This document shows positions 11,271 through 23,862 of a DNA stretch of 64,000 nucleotides, one piece after another; the stretch's first letter is position 1, and each line of letters opens with the position of its first letter. The notes under the pieces are model-generated. The model saw only the letters and a program-made list of their open reading frames with translations. It was not told the origin of the DNA and did no database searches. The stretch is from Heterohyrax brucei (Eukaryota; Chordata; Mammalia; Hyracoidea; Procaviidae). Where the stretch lies: positions 100,966,171-101,030,170 of the forward strand of contig CM053144.1 in NCBI GenBank assembly GCA_028571685.1, written 5' to 3'. The translations under genes and the position numbers were made by a program.

Positions 11271-11320
11271 CTGTTACCCGGATCCGACTCGCCGGCACTT
11301 GGCTTGGCTGGCTGTTACCC
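11271..11320 (+). repeat. minimal SINE/RTE tail insertion with target duplication
   Basis: The 9-bp direct repeat ctgttaccc occurs at 11271-11279 and 11312-11320. Between the repeats lies only the terminal tail of the SINE/RTE family, about 32 bp: gatccgactcgccggcactt followed by ggcttggctgg. This looks like an extremely 5'-truncated insertion with no poly(A), consistent with RTE-type mobilisation. The tail keeps three CpGs, suggesting a fairly young event. Confidence 0.75.
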
Positions 11321-11880
11321 ATTCTTTTTAGAAAACGCAATCTCAGTCTGAATGTTTTCTAATAGAAAAAGTAACTTCTTGTGCTGTTTCCATACATTGA
11401 TTGGGATAGTAATTTATAAATGTTGAATTGTGCATTGACTAAAATGTTTCTTTCATTTATTCTGCCCTATTGAAAAATATTTTAACCTTAACACTTGGTT
11501 CATTCAACAACTCAATTGCTTTGGGATGTCTCTCTTTAAAATGGTAATATCTCAAACAATTTGCATGAAAGATTTTTAATAGTCCTATAAAACTGAGATC
11601 AAATAATTTGCTGAAGATTCCACTTTGCCACTTTCTTTTGAAGGTGTTACCTTATGAAGTCTTAAACTGGCATCTGGAAGACCGTAACTCACATAGAGTA
11701 GCTGTCCATGGGAAATAGAAGAGAGCATGACTGCAAAAGTGAAGGGCGAGGCTAATACTAGCATTGTGTGTTTATATGAAATCCTCATGCTTTTCATGTT
11801 CAGATTTGAGCACTTCAAAGTGTAACAATTCCTATTTCTTTAATACTGTCTTGTTAAGCTATCACATCAAGCATTTTCAC
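11321..11880. other. intergenic stretch
   Basis: No gene or named repeat recognised. Confidence 0.5.
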
Positions 11881-12052
11881 TGGGGTATTAGGTGTTGCTA
11901 TTTTCCACATCTGGCAATAAGATAACAAGTTCAAGAACGGTAAAGTGACTTGTCTAAGCTCTCGCAACCAATAAGCAGCAGCATTTTTACTGAAATCAGG
12001 ATGTTTTGACTCCAGAGCTCCTGTTCCTTCCACCTACACACTACCACCAGAA
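11881..12052 (-). repeat. MIR
   Basis: Antisense MIR: agtgacttgtctaagctctc, then the 'ccaataagcagcagcatttt' region, and the tRNA-related end tttgactccagagctcctgt. Confidence 0.7.
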
Positions 12053-12059
12053 TAGGCAT

Positions 12060-12080
12060 ACTGGATACTGGATACTGGAT
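12060..12080. repeat. ACTGGAT x3 tandem repeat
   Basis: Three perfect 7-bp units, actggat. Confidence 0.85.
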
Positions 12081-13797
12081 GCCTTTCCAAATGCTGATAG
12101 AACATCAGGTGCCAGCTCTTAATTTAATTAAAATGAAGGGGATGCAAAGTATATGTTTTCTTTACTTGGAAATAGCTGAAGCAATTTTAGTTTCCCTTCC
12201 TCACTTGCCCTGAAGACAGTTTATACTTAGTCAGACCACACAAGCAAAGTTTCAAGACAAACTTTTTTTTTTAAAGAAAGATCTAAGTAAATGAAAGAAG
12301 GAATTAGAATGGAAAGTATTCTAAAAAATAAGTGTATCATTTACCCTTTGGTAAGCTAGAATATACACATCCATACCCATAGTATTTTATTGTTTGCAGG
12401 CTTAACAAAAATGCCTGTAAAGCAATGTTGAGATTCAGAAACAAATGGGCTCACACAAGTATGTGATAATATGTAAGTTCTACTTAAATCTTTTCATTTT
12501 ATGCTTGCCTTATATCCAAATTTATAAAATGATGAAATGTACCATTCACTTTGCTTGTGGCTTCTTTAGAGAACTCTGTAGTCCTTTATAAAATGGTTTC
12601 AAATGGTTGTTAATCTAAAGTACACAGTATTAATTAAGTATATAATATGGAAAGACATGGGTTAAGCAATGCAAATAAATACGTTAATACAAAGCATATT
12701 ATAATGGAGGTTGATATTTACAAACATTTTTACAGACTTTTCCTCCCTTGTGTTAGACGAGTAGAATAGTTATTACTTGGTCACAGATATTTATCTAGAC
12801 TCAGTTATGTGCTAGGCACTATTTCTAGGCCTTGTAAACTCAGCTGTGTATGATGCAAATATATTCTTACACCTATAAGATTCACATAAAAGATAAGGAA
12901 AGGTTGCAAACCAAAGCTCACTGTACAAATATTAACTACTGTATTTTTATGCAAATAACATGTAATTTCCATGGTTATTTGCCAACCATGCCCTCCCTAT
13001 AGGAAGTATTTCATAAGTGTGCTATGATAATTATTTTTGCCATAATGTAAAAAACAATTGGCATAGCAGTGCTTATGAAAATACTTCATGAGAGGAGAAT
13101 GAAGTAGAAGGTGTGTGTGATTTCTTTAAAAACACACTATACACATGTTAATAGTCAAAGCTCCCTTAATGGCCTTGTTCAACTGAGTCATTAGGGTTGT
13201 GGGGTGGGGGCAGAGACTGCACTAGATGACATAGTCAGAGGGAAAGGCACCAAAAAGACTGTCCATAAAAATATTCCTTTAGTCAGTTATAATAGCAAAA
13301 GCATTTTTGTAAGCCCAGCTTATATGTATATCAACATATCTACAAGGTTGAAACTCTATGATAATTGACTTTTTGAACCTTCTAACACACTCCAGTCAGA
13401 GCTGTCAGTATTACCCTTTAAATCACACTTTGAATCATGTGGTTTTGTCCGCATCTGCTAGAAGCCCGTCATTGCAGCCACTGTGTTAATCCATCATGGT
13501 GAGGGTCTTCTTTTCTCGCTGACCCTCCACTCTACTAGTATCTATATCAGTAACTATTATGAGAATGAAGTAGCAAAGGAAAAGATGTACTATCAGTAAT
13601 ATTAGTATAAAAAACATTACTAAGGACTCTGTATGATCTGATACGGGAAGAGACAGCCATGGTGGGGTGCCACCATGAGTGTCCATACTGGTAGACATCA
13701 ACACTAGTGACACCTTTTGACTTGCCATATTACTCACACCCTCTATTCTCTCTGTAAAAATATAATGTCAGATATATATGGTTTCTAGACAGTCCTT
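12081..13797. other. intergenic stretch
   Basis: No gene supported. A weak ancient-repeat trace at about 12760-12880 (gttatgtgctaggcactatt) resembles the common 'ctatgtgccaggcactgt' block of old mammalian repeats. The rest is unassigned. Confidence 0.5.
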
Positions 13798-13953
13798 GAA
13801 AACCCTGGTGGTGTCGTGGTTAAGTGTTACAGCTGCTAACCAAGAGAATGACAGTTCAAACCCACCAGGTGCTCCTTGGAAATTCTACAAGACAGTTCTA
13901 CTCTGTCCTATATGGTCAATGTGAGTCAGAACTGACTTGATGGTAACGGGTTT
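13798..13953 (+). repeat. AfroSINE, short variant, complete
   Basis: Well kept sense copy: aaccctggtggtgtcgtggt, then tgctaaccaagagaatgaca, ccaccaggtgctccttggaa and the tail gaactgacttgatggtaacg. The tRNA-derived A- and B-box region is recognisable. Confidence 0.95.
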
Positions 13954-14082
13954 AGACATTCCTTGCTTCTCAGTATGTTCACTCACCTCGGCTTCTGAGT
14001 TGAGCTGAACGTCTATCAGAAATAATTGTTACTTCTCAAAACTATGAATCTTAGTCACACAGACAAAAATAAGAACTATCAT

Positions 14083-14160
14083 TCTGAGATCCTACTGTGT
14101 GCCTGGCCTTTTACATGTATTGACTAATTAATTCTTTGAAAGTTGAATTGCATTAATTCC
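14083..14160 (-). repeat. MIR, left part, split by L1
   Basis: Antisense MIR with gatcctactgtgtgcctggc and ttttacatgtattgactaat. It continues after the L1 at 20171, so the L1 landed within this MIR. Confidence 0.75.
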
Positions 14161-14699
14161 AACAATGCAGCAGGCAGAGTCAAGTTGACGGACTAAATGC
14201 AAGTTTCTCCAAATCCCTCTGGAAACCAAGACCTGAAATGATAATTAAACAGAGCCTTCTGGACATCTAGTGAGCCCTGGGATGCAGCATAAGGATGTGA
14301 ATTTGGACTTGATACCACTGAACACAAAACCTCTTCTCTTTCAATGATCCCACTCTCCATGAGCACAGGCTTGCACAAACTAAAGGTAACTCACCATTTT
14401 GATATTTGTTTTCCTCTGTCTTGGCTGGCAGGCAGAGCTGTGACTTGACTAGAACAAAATCAAAGACATAGAAACTTCAATTCAAAGCCAAGAAAACAGA
14501 ATGGAACAAATGGAAAAGAGAATTTCTGGTTTGGAAGACAGAGCCACTAACTCCAGCATCTATGTGGAGAAATCAGAAAAAAAGAAACAAGAAAAATGAA
14601 GAAGCATTAAGAAGCATGCAGGACTCTATTAAGAAGAACAATCTATGATTAATTGGAGTTCCTGAACAGGACAAGACACCTGAGAACACAGAGAGTATT

Positions 14700-15080
14700 A
14701 TGGCTGAGCTGCTGACAGAAAACTTCCCAGAAATTATGAAAGAAGAAAATATAGATCCCCAAGATACATATCGAACACCACTCAATGTAGATCTCAAAAG
14801 AAAGGCTCCAAGACATATTATAATCAAGCTGAATGAAATGAAGCATAAGCAGATACTCTTAAAGGCAGCAAGACTCAAAGCAAAGCTAACATTCAGAGCG
14901 AAACGCTGTAGGTTTTTGTCAGATTTCTCAACAGAAACAATGCTGGCATGGAAACAGTGGCATGACACATTCAAAGCCTTGAAAAAGAAGAACTTCCAAC
15001 CAAGAATTGTATATCCTGTAAAATTATCTTTCAAATATGAAAATGAAATTAAGACATTCACAGATAAAGAGACTTTGTAA
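14700..15080 (+). pseudogene. L1 ORF1 remnant, C-terminal RNA-binding part
   Basis: A 126-codon open frame covers the C-terminal half of the L1 ORF1 protein. This protein is a trimeric RNA-binding chaperone that coats L1 RNA in the cytoplasm. Visible family blocks are KAPRHIIIKLNEMKHKQILL, KAARLKAKLTFRAKRCRFLS, DFSTETM and a terminal 'FQPRIVYPVKLSFKYENEIK' segment, the RRM-like and C-terminal domain region. The N-terminal coiled coil is lost: upstream sequence at about 14450-14700 has stops, and the true start fell in the 0.8-kb deletion. The methionine at 14700 is internal to the original protein. The frame is open by chance preservation and is not expected to give a working protein. Confidence 0.85.
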
Positions 15081-15557
15081 AAACCAAACCAAAGCTACAA
15101 GAAATACTAGAAGAATCTCCTGGCTTGGAAGAACAAAACTGATAACTTTATATTTTAGAAGAACACATTATCCAGAACCTTATTCAGTTGGGAAAGGCTC
15201 CAAACACAGTCAAAACTGTAATAGGAAAAGAAATGATCTAGTGCTTATATCATGTAAACTATGATATCACTGTATTAAAAAGAGGGATGTACTACAGTTA
15301 TAGTCCTTCCAGATGGAGAGGAAGTTAACAAGACTGGTAGCAATCAAAATTGGGTTTATATGTAGTTTATTAAGCAAGATCATAGGGGCAGCCATAAAGC
15401 ACAATAAAGAAGCAACATACCATATCAAGAAATGTAATACAGGAGTCTCAACAACCACAAACTAACCCTAAAAAATGTGAAAAATCAACTCACAAATAAG
15501 AATGTCCCGGAACAGATTAATAACAAGAGAGAAAACATCAATAATAAACATATCACA

Positions 15558-18500
15558 ATGTCAGCACTGAACACATATCTATCAAAAATTATATTGAGTG
15601 TGAGTGGACTGAATGCTCCGCTAAAGAGACATTGATTGACATCTTGGATCAAAAGACATGACCCACCATACAAGAAATTCACCATAAGCTTCAACATACG
15701 GACTAACTGAAAATTAAAGGATGGAAGAATATATATCTAGCTAACAATGAACAAACAAGAACAGGTGTGGAAATTCCAATCTTAGATAAAATAGATTTTA
15801 ATGTAAAATTCACTGTTGTGGACAAGGATGGATGCTATTTATTGCTGAAAGGTTCAATATACAAGCAAGACTTAACAATATTAAATTTTTATGCACCTAA
15901 TATTAGAGCTCCTAAATACATCCAAGAAACACTGATTACACTCAAAAAGGAGATAAATCACTCCACAATAATAGTGGGAGACTTCAATACTCCACTGTCA
16001 ATACTGGACAGATTGTCTAGAAAAAACCTCAACAGAGACACAGAAGGCCTTATTGCCACAATTAACCAACTAGAACTCATCAACATATACAGAACATTGT
16101 ATGTCTCAGTGGACAATTGTACCTTCTTCTCCAGTGCCCTTTGAACATTCTCCAGAATAGACCATGACACAAAGCAGTTCTGAATAAAATCCATACCACT
16201 GAATGCAAAGCATCTTCTCAGATCATAAAGCCATAAAAGTCGAAATCATTAGCAGAAAAAACATAGAAAGTAGAACTCATGGAAACAGAACAACACCTTG
16301 CTCAAAAAAACATGGATTATAGAAGAAAACAAGGATGAAATAAAGAAACATATGGATTCCAATGAGAAAGAAACACTTCCTACCAGAGCCTATGGGATAC
16401 AGCCAAAGCAGTGCTCAGAGATCAGTTTATCTCCATAAATGCACACATCTGGAATGAAGAAAGAAACCAAATCAAACAACTGACCCTACAGCTTGAACAA
16501 GTAGAGAGAGAACAACAGAGGAAACCTTCAGGCAACAGAAGAAAACAGATCATAAAGATTAGAGCAGAACTAAATGCATTAGACAATAGAAGAACAACTG
16601 AAAAGACCAAAAGCTGTGTTTTTGAAAAGATCAACAAAATTGACAAATCACTGGCAAAACTTAACGAAAGAAAAGCAAGAAAGGAAACAAACAACCCAAA
16701 CTAGAAAAGAGAGGGGAGTTGTCACAACAGATTCAACAGAAATAAAAAATATCATAGCTGAATACTATGAAAGACTGTATTCTAACAGATTTGAAAAGCT
16801 AGAGGAAATGGACAAATTCCTTGATTCATATCACCAACCAAAATTATCACAACGTGAAGCAGAACAACTTAATAAACCCATTACAAAGAAAGAGATTGAA
16901 AAAGTCATCAAAAAACTGCCAACCAAAAAAACCCAGGCCCAGATGGCTTTACCGCAGAATTCTGCCAAGCTTTTAGAGAAGAATTATCTCCAATACTACT
17001 AAGAGTATTTCACAGTATAGAAAAGGATGGAGTACTTCCAAACTTATTCTATGAAGCCAGCATAACCCGGATACCAAAGCGAGGGAAAGACCCAACAAAG
17101 GAGAATTACAGACCAATATCACTCATGAATCTAGATGCAAAAATCTTCAACAAAATTCTTGCCAGTAGAATACAACAACATATCCAAAAAATAATCCATC
17201 CTGACCAAATGGGATTCATACCAGGGCTGCAAGGCTGGTTCAACATCAGAAAAACAATGTGATTAACCACATAAATAACACAAAAGACAAGAATCACCTG
17301 ATTTTGTCCACTGATACAGAAAAGGCATTTGATAAAGTCCAACATCCATTCATGCTAAAAACTCTCAGCAAAATAGGAATAGACAGCCAATTCTTCAATG
17401 CAATAAGAGCCATTTATACAGAGCCAACTACCTACATCATCCTGAATGGAGAGAGACTGAAACAGTTTCCATTGATAACAGGAACTAGACAAGGATGCCC
17501 ACTCTCACCTCTCCTATTCAACATTATACTAGAAGTTCTAGCCAGAGCAATTAGACAAGACCGAGGAATAAATGGCATCTGCATCAGCAAAGAAGACCTA
17601 AAAATCTCCCTATTTGCAGATGATATGATTGTATATGCAAAGAATCTCAAAGAATCCGTAAGGAAACTACTCAAACTGATAGAATTGTTCGGCAAAGTCT
17701 CAGGATACAAGATAAACGTAAGTAAATCAGCAGGATTCCTATATACCAACAAAGAGATTATTAAGGAAGAAACCATCAAGTCAGTACCATTTACTAAAGC
17801 CCCTAAGAAGATAAAGTACTAGGAATAAATTTAACCAGAGAAATAACAGACCTTTACAAAGAGAACTACAAAGCCTTAATACAAGAAAATAAGAGAGACT
17901 TACATAAATGGAGAAACCTACCCTGCTTATGGGTAGGAAGAGATAACATTGTGAAGATGTCTATTTTGTCCAAAGCAGTAGTCAAAACAGCCTGGTACTG
18001 GTACAAAAACAGACAGATGAATCAATGGAAAAGAATCAAGACCCTAGAGACAACATCACCTGCCTATGCACAGCTAATATTCTACACAGGCCCTAAGACA
18101 TTAAACTGGGGTAAAAACAATCTCTTTGATAAATGGTGCTGGCAAAATTGGATATCCATCTGCACTAAATTAAAACAAGACCCATATCTTACACCTTATA
18201 CAGAAACCAACTCCAAATGGATAAAAGACCTAAATATCAAACCTAAAACAATAAAGCTCATCCAAGAAAAAGTAGGAACAACAATGAAGGTTTAATACAC
18301 AATGTAGACAGACTTCTAAATCTGTCAGTCAAACCACAATCATCAGAAGAGAAAATAGATAAATGGGAACTACTAAGAAACAATCACTTTTGCTCATCCA
18401 AAGGCTTTCTTAATAGAATTAAAAGACCACCTACAAAATGAGAAAAAAATATTTGGCAACTCTTTGTCAGACTGACACCTGATATCTGTAATCTATAAAA

Positions 18501-19156
18501 TACTACAAAATATCAATGAGAAGATAATAAATCATCCAATTGAGCAATGGGCAAAGGAGATGGACAGACTCTTATCTAAAGAGGAAATCCAGGCAGCCAA
18601 AAAACACATGCGGACATGCTCACGATCATTAGCTATTAAAGAAATTCAAATCAAAACGACAATGAGATACCATCTTATCCCAACAAGGTTGGCCATGATC
18701 CAAAAAAAGCAAAACAGCAAATGCTGGAGAGGCTATGGAGAGATTGAAACTCTTCTACACTGTTGGTGGGATTGCAAAATGTTGCAACCTCTTTGGAAAG
18801 CAATCTGGCACTTCCTTAGAAAGCTGGATATAAATATACCATTTGACCCAATAATTCCACTCCTTGGAATGTATCCTACAGAATCAAGGCCATTCACACC
18901 AACTGCTACATGCACACAAATGTTCACCACAGCACAGTCCACAACAGCAAAAAGATGGAATCAACCCAGATGCCCAACAACAGAGGAATGGATAGGTAAA
19001 CTATGGGATATATACTCAACGGAACACTATACAATGAAAAAGAACAACAACAATTGCAGAAAACATTTCTTAACCTGGTTTCAACTGGAGGACATTATGC
19101 TGCGAGAAAGTAGTCAGCGACTAAAGGACAAATATTGTATGAGACCCCTAGGATAA
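15558..19156 (+). pseudogene. L1 ORF2 remnant (endonuclease, reverse transcriptase, Cys-rich end)
   Basis: ORF2 encodes the L1 endonuclease and reverse transcriptase that nick target DNA and copy RNA there. The probable start is the ATG at 15558 (translation begins MSALNTYLS). A stop follows after about 25 codons, and more breaks occur later. The endonuclease part (about 15767-16144) keeps LKGSIYKQDLTILNFYAPN and TIIVGDFNTPLS. The reverse transcriptase part (17259-17822) keeps [32 protein letters not shown] and the catalytic FADDM. The C-terminal part (18560-19156) keeps the Cys-rich stretch around CWRGYGEIETLLHCWWDCK. About 190 bp are missing near 17975 compared with the copy at 52640-52830. 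Frameshifts separate the open pieces, so no intact enzyme is made. Confidence 0.9.
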
Positions 19157-20170
19157 GAACTTAAAAACAGACTCATGCATAGAAGAAAAGACTCTTAGAC
19201 GGCTGCAAGGGTCTGGAGGGAGGGGTAGAGGGTTTATTTTAGATAGTTAATTGAAATTTGGTTGGGTGAAATAGGTGATAGCACACATTAGAAAGAAGAT
19301 CAATAATAACTGGACTTCACAATTTGAGTACTCCTCCTATCCTAACCCAATATTACAAGGACAGAGTAGCTCGGGTGGGGGGCCGGAGACCACGCTCCCA
19401 GGTGAAATAGAGGTCAATTGGCACAGCTAGTGTTTTGCTAATGAGGACTCTCTGCACCTCATATCAGTGAGTGGCAGCTGGGGTCTTAAAAGCTGCCAAG
19501 CTGCCATCTGAGAGTACAGTAAATGGTCCCAACTCAGCAGGAATGGATGATCACTGAGAAGAACGACACAGGGAAAAGAGAACCCAGTAGACTGAGAGAT
19601 CCACATGAGTGGGTCTCTACATCAACTCGTGACCAGAAGAACTGGATGGTGCCTGGCCACCAGCAGTCATAGCCATAATGGAGCTCACAAAGTTGAGTCT
19701 TACTGGCAACAAGAGAATAAACAAGGGTGCACCCTGAGATCTCCAATAGAAGAGCACAGTTGATGGTCCGGGGGTTTCATGTTTCCCGTGGGAGCATGGC
19801 CCCTGGTCCTAATGCTGCCCCTGTCCATAAATCTTAATGAAGGTCAACTTTTCAGACAGCAATGGATTGAACTGGGTGACACAGAGTGACCATATCTTCT
19901 GGGAATTTTATGGTTCTATGCATCTATAGGAGGTTGTCCTGCTGACCACTTGTTGGAGGAAGGGGAGTGGGTGGAGAGGAGGGTCTAGGAGACTGTTGGG
20001 AGGATAGGACATATATGGACCAGACAGGAGGGGTGTGGTGTGACCGGGCAGGGAGAGCAGTGGGAGCTGCATATAGGTGAGCATGCGAATTTATGTGCGA
20101 ATGTACATTTTTATTCAATCATAATAAAAATAAAAATAAATGGTATAATGAAAAAAATTGTATTAATTCC

Positions 20171-20290
20171 ATTTTCAGATTAAAGTTACTAAAGCTCAGA
20201 TTAATCTTCCATCTGATGATAAATGGCAGATTAAACATGGAAACAGAAGGTTGCAGGAGAGATTTTTGAATCCAGCCTTGGCTAATATTG
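20171..20290 (-). repeat. MIR, right part
   Basis: Continues the MIR at 14083-14160: attttcagattaaagttact, then aaatggcagattaaacatgg and gagatttttgaatcc, antisense. Confidence 0.7.
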
Positions 20291-20625
20291 AAGTTCAAAG
20301 TCCACTCATGAGCTATATTGATGTTCAGTGGGAAGAATATAGAAAAAGAGGGGTCAGGAATTGGAATTCTCAGATAAAGTTCTAGTACTAGTGAACTATG
20401 TGATGAATTTGAGCATGTTACATCAATATTTATAACTGCAGAGAACAGGAATTCCAGAACACTAAACTATGCTTTTGCAGAACCTGTATGTAGACCAAGA
20501 AACAGTCATTTAAATAGAATAAGGGAATACTACATGGTTTAAAACCAAGAAAAGAATGTGTCAGGATTACATCATTTCATCATACTTACTCTCTGTGCTC
20601 AGCAAATAATCAAAGAAAGTGGACT
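20291..20625. other. intergenic stretch
   Basis: No gene or named repeat recognised. Confidence 0.5.
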
Positions 20626-21412
20626 ACGTGAAGAAGAACAAGACATCATGTCTGGAGGAGACTCATTAGTACCTTGTATTATACAGATGACACAACTTTG
20701 CTTGCTGAAAGTGAAGAGAACTTGAAGCACTTATTGATGAAGATCAGAGATCACAGCTTTCAATATGGATTACATCTCACCCAAAGAAAACAAAAATCCT
20801 CACAACTAGACCAATAAGCAACATCATAATAAACAGAAAAAAGATAGAAGTCAGGAATTTCACTTGACTTGGATCCACAATCAATGCCTATAGAAAAAGC
20901 AGTTAAGAAATTAAATGACATATTGCATGGGGCAAACCCACTCAAAAGGCCTCTTTCAAATGTTAAAATGCAAAGATGTCACTTTGAGGACTAAGGTGTG
21001 CCTGACTTAAGCCTTACATGCATTCAAAAGCTGGACAATGAATAAAGAAAACAGAAGAACTGATGCCTTTGAGTTACTGTGTTGGCAAAGAATACTGAAT
21101 ATACCGTGTACTGTCAGAAGAACAAAGAAATCTGTCTTTGCAGAAGTACAGCCAGAATGCTCCTTAAAAGTGTAGATGATGAGATTTAATATCACATACT
21201 TTGGGCATGTGATCAGGAGGGATGAGTCCCTGGAGAAGGACATCATTCATGGTAAAGTAGAGGGGGTAAAAAATAGAAGAAGCCTCTTGATACAGTGGCT
21301 GCAACAATGGGCTCAAATGAAACAAAAATTATAAGGTGCAGGACCAGGTTATATTTCATTCTATCATTGCTATGACTTGCAACCAGCCTAACAGCACCTA
21401 ACATCAACAACA
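20626..21412 (+). mobile_element. RTE-clade LINE, 3' part of ORF2 and tail
   Basis: Sense copy of the C-terminal RTE region, with many frame breaks. Translated pieces resemble the conserved RTE end: a YTDDTTLLAES-like reverse transcriptase active-site block at about 20675-20710, then a 'LCWQRILNIPCTVRRTN' region, then the 'FGHVIRRDESLEKDIIHGKV' block at about 21200-21260. It ends with the family's untranslated tail (acagcacctaacatcaacaa). It is 5' truncated, as most RTE copies are. Confidence 0.8.
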
Positions 21413-21765
21413 TTGTTCTCGAATCCTCTCTGGTTAATTAAAACCAGAGCTTCAAACTGGTTTGAACCGATTCAGTCTGAACTAGAAGAGGACTGAATAG
21501 TTAATATTTTAGTGCTCCAGAAGAGGAAAAGTTATGAGTCAAAACCCTGGAATGGAAGATTTGTAAGAGGTACAGTAAGCCCCTTCCGGCTCCTGCTGCA
21601 TGAAAATTGATTTTTGGTGGGACTGTGTAGAGCAACACACATCCAAAGTAACACAATTGGCTGCTATCTTTGAGCAGGGCACCTTTGTTTCTGACTCTGG
21701 TCAATATCTCATGGGGAGCGGATTTGGTTACTATGCAGTGCATACACTACTCTTGTTTTTCTTTT
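21413..21765. other. intergenic stretch
   Basis: No gene or named repeat recognised. Confidence 0.5.
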
Positions 21766-23340
21766 TTTAACAAAAGATTATTGTGCATTACACAAAAGTT
21801 TACAGAGCAAATTAGTTTCCAATTCGGTGGTTTGTACATAAAGTGTCTCATGATATTGGTTTTATTCCACACAACAGGCAGAATTCTCTGTTTCCTTTTG
21901 TCCCTACTTTCTTTCCCTTCCTGCCTTCTTATCTTTGCTTTTGGGCAAATGTTGCTCTTTTGATCTCTTATAATTGATATGAGCACATTCATAACTCACA
22001 TAATTGAAGAAGTACATTCCTCTGGGATGTTATTGTTTATTTTATGGGCCTCTTTATATTTTGGCTGAAAGGGGATCTCCAGTAATATCTTCGGTTCCAG
22101 TTTAGAAGGTTATCTTATGTCCGTGGTTTTGGGGGTTCCTCCATTCTCTATAATACTAGTAAGTCTAGTCATTCATTGTGAATTTGTTTTTTTGTTTCAC
22201 AGTTTTTCTCCCACTCTGCCTGGGACCCTCTGTCATGATCCCAGTCACAGGGGTCTGTAGTTCGACACTATCTAGTTCTTATAGGTCTTTGTGTAGGTTG
22301 TAGTTCACATGGTACATTAATCCTTTGTAATAATTACTCCCACGAGTCATCAGTTTACTTTGCTCTGGATGGTGAAAGACTAATTGTTGCATCTTAGATG
22401 GCCAAGCACAAGATTTTAAAACCCTAAATTCTGTTCACCAATATAGGATTTGGAACTTTGTCTGAACCATGTAGTACTAGTTCATGTAGATGTCCTCTGA
22501 GTCTACAGTCTTTAGCCTTTGATTCTAGGAATTTTGCATCATCATATATTTAGTTACGTCTAAGAAATTTCCCTATGGCCCTTTTGTGATCTATTGTCTA
22601 TATTAACATATAAGTAGCACCTATAGTTATGTATGAAGAAGTATCCACCACCAAACCTGTACCTGCAGGTGGATATGTCCTCTTACCCTCTCCCACACCT
22701 CTTGCTTTTCTCTGTCTACCTATAGAACAGAGTAGAACTGCCCCACAGAGTTTCCAAAGACCACCTGGTGGGCTCAAACTGCTGATCTTTCTAACTTTGT
22801 GGGTACCAGCTGTAGCACTTAATCACTGTGCTGCTCGGGTTCCATCTGTCTATGTATCTATTTGTAAATTAATGTCTGTTAATACTATTACAGAAATTTC
22901 TATGTTAGAGTAATCATTGTTGCTGCTTGTTCCTGCAGCCCTTTCAGCATCCCACCACATCTTGGTCATGCTTTGCTGACTTTCCCCATGTTGCATATTG
23001 CCCTTTCCTTCACCGATATTAACACATGCTTCCTATCTATTTGGAAATATTCTCTCTCTTCCCATCACACCACAGAAATAATAATTTAAAAATTTCTAAA
23101 TGCAAACTTTTTCTAGTTTGTTATAATTGTGTTCTCATACACTATTTGCTCTTTTGTGATTTACTTATGTCAATCAGCATAATGTCCTTCAAATTCATTT
23201 ATGCTGTGAGATGTTTCATGGATTCATTATCAGCATTTGTCATTGTGCAGCAACCCATTTTACTACCAGAGTTTGTTAATCTATTCTTCTATTTACGGAG
23301 TTTCTTTTCACTTTTTTCATTGTTGTTCTTTTATCTTTAC
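21766..23340 (-). mobile_element. L1, antisense 3' UTR and ORF2 end
   Basis: The plus strand shows antisense L1 3' UTR features: acaaaagtttacagagcaaa, then ttttatgggcctctttatat, atcttagatggccaagcaca. Further on, the antisense ORF2 C-terminal region is recognisable as 'ttcactcagcataatg'-like blocks (atgtcaatcagcataatgtc, tgctgtgagatgtttcatgg). An AfroSINE interrupts it at 22719-22842. This is the oldest recognisable L1 layer here and is strongly diverged. Confidence 0.65.
22719..22842 (-). repeat. AfroSINE, tail missing
   Basis: Antisense: acagagtagaactgccccac, then accacctggtgggctcaaac and the head cactgtgctgctcgggttcc. The 3' tail region is not recognisable. Confidence 0.85.
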
Positions 23341-23862
23341 TAAGTCTTTATGCTTTATTTTCTTATCTTGTTCTTTGTGGTTACTTTGAAATTTACCTGT
23401 CTTAAATTTTAACTATTTTTTAAAATTTTTTCATATCTCTTTAACTTCTCCATATGAAAGTTTCATAATTCATTATTTATTCTCCCTTTCTGTCTTTTAT
23501 GATGTGTTAACTTCTGCAGATTGATGTCTCTGGTTCCCTGTTTTCAATCTTTTACCTTTATTTTTGAGTATTTTTTATCTGCATTAGAATCTGGTTTAAT
23601 ACCACACAGCGACCTAATCTCATGTTGTCATGTGATATTTTTGATTCTGTATCCAAAAGCCTCACTTTAATATTTCTTGTAGGTTTAGCCTAGTTTTTAC
23701 AAACTTCATTAATTTCTGTTTATCTGTAAATGTCTTAAGTTTGCCAACATATTTGTCAGATAATTTTTTTGAATGTATAATTTTGTTGACAATTTTTTTC
23801 TTCAAGGTTTCACATATGTCATCTAATTTCCTACTTGTCTGTATGGTTTCTGCCTGATAATC
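23341..23862 (-). mobile_element. ancient L1-like sequence, antisense, left part
   Basis: T-rich sequence with tatttcttgtaggtttagcc and tctgtttatctgtaaatgtc matches the antisense pattern of old mammalian L1 internal or 5' regions. It continues at 26100 after the nested L1. Confidence 0.5.

Larger units (their letters stand above)
14147..20170 (+). mobile_element. near full-length L1 with target-site duplication
   Basis: The L1 body is about 14161-20156. It is flanked by attgcattaattcc (14147-14160) and attgtattaattcc (20157-20170), a 14-bp target-site duplication with one mismatch. Order: short 5' UTR (aggcagagtcaagttgacgg at its start), ORF1 remnant, inter-ORF spacer, ORF2 remnant, a 3' UTR of about 1 kb, and an A-rich tail with AATAAA-like runs. 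Compared with the fragment at 48087-49424, about 0.8 kb is missing after ctgtgacttgactag at about 14452, covering late 5' UTR and the start of ORF1. A second deletion of about 190 bp lies near 17975 in ORF2. The element is dead but close to full length. Confidence 0.95.

Noticed and set aside
13798-13870. tRNA-like A and B boxes
   Set aside because: They belong to an AfroSINE head; it is not a tRNA gene because the cloverleaf and anticodon arm do not form a standard tRNA.
17432-17779. 115-codon minus-strand frame over the L1 reverse transcriptase
   Set aside because: Shadow of ORF2 on the other strand, as are the minus-strand frames at 14573, 16422 and 51400.
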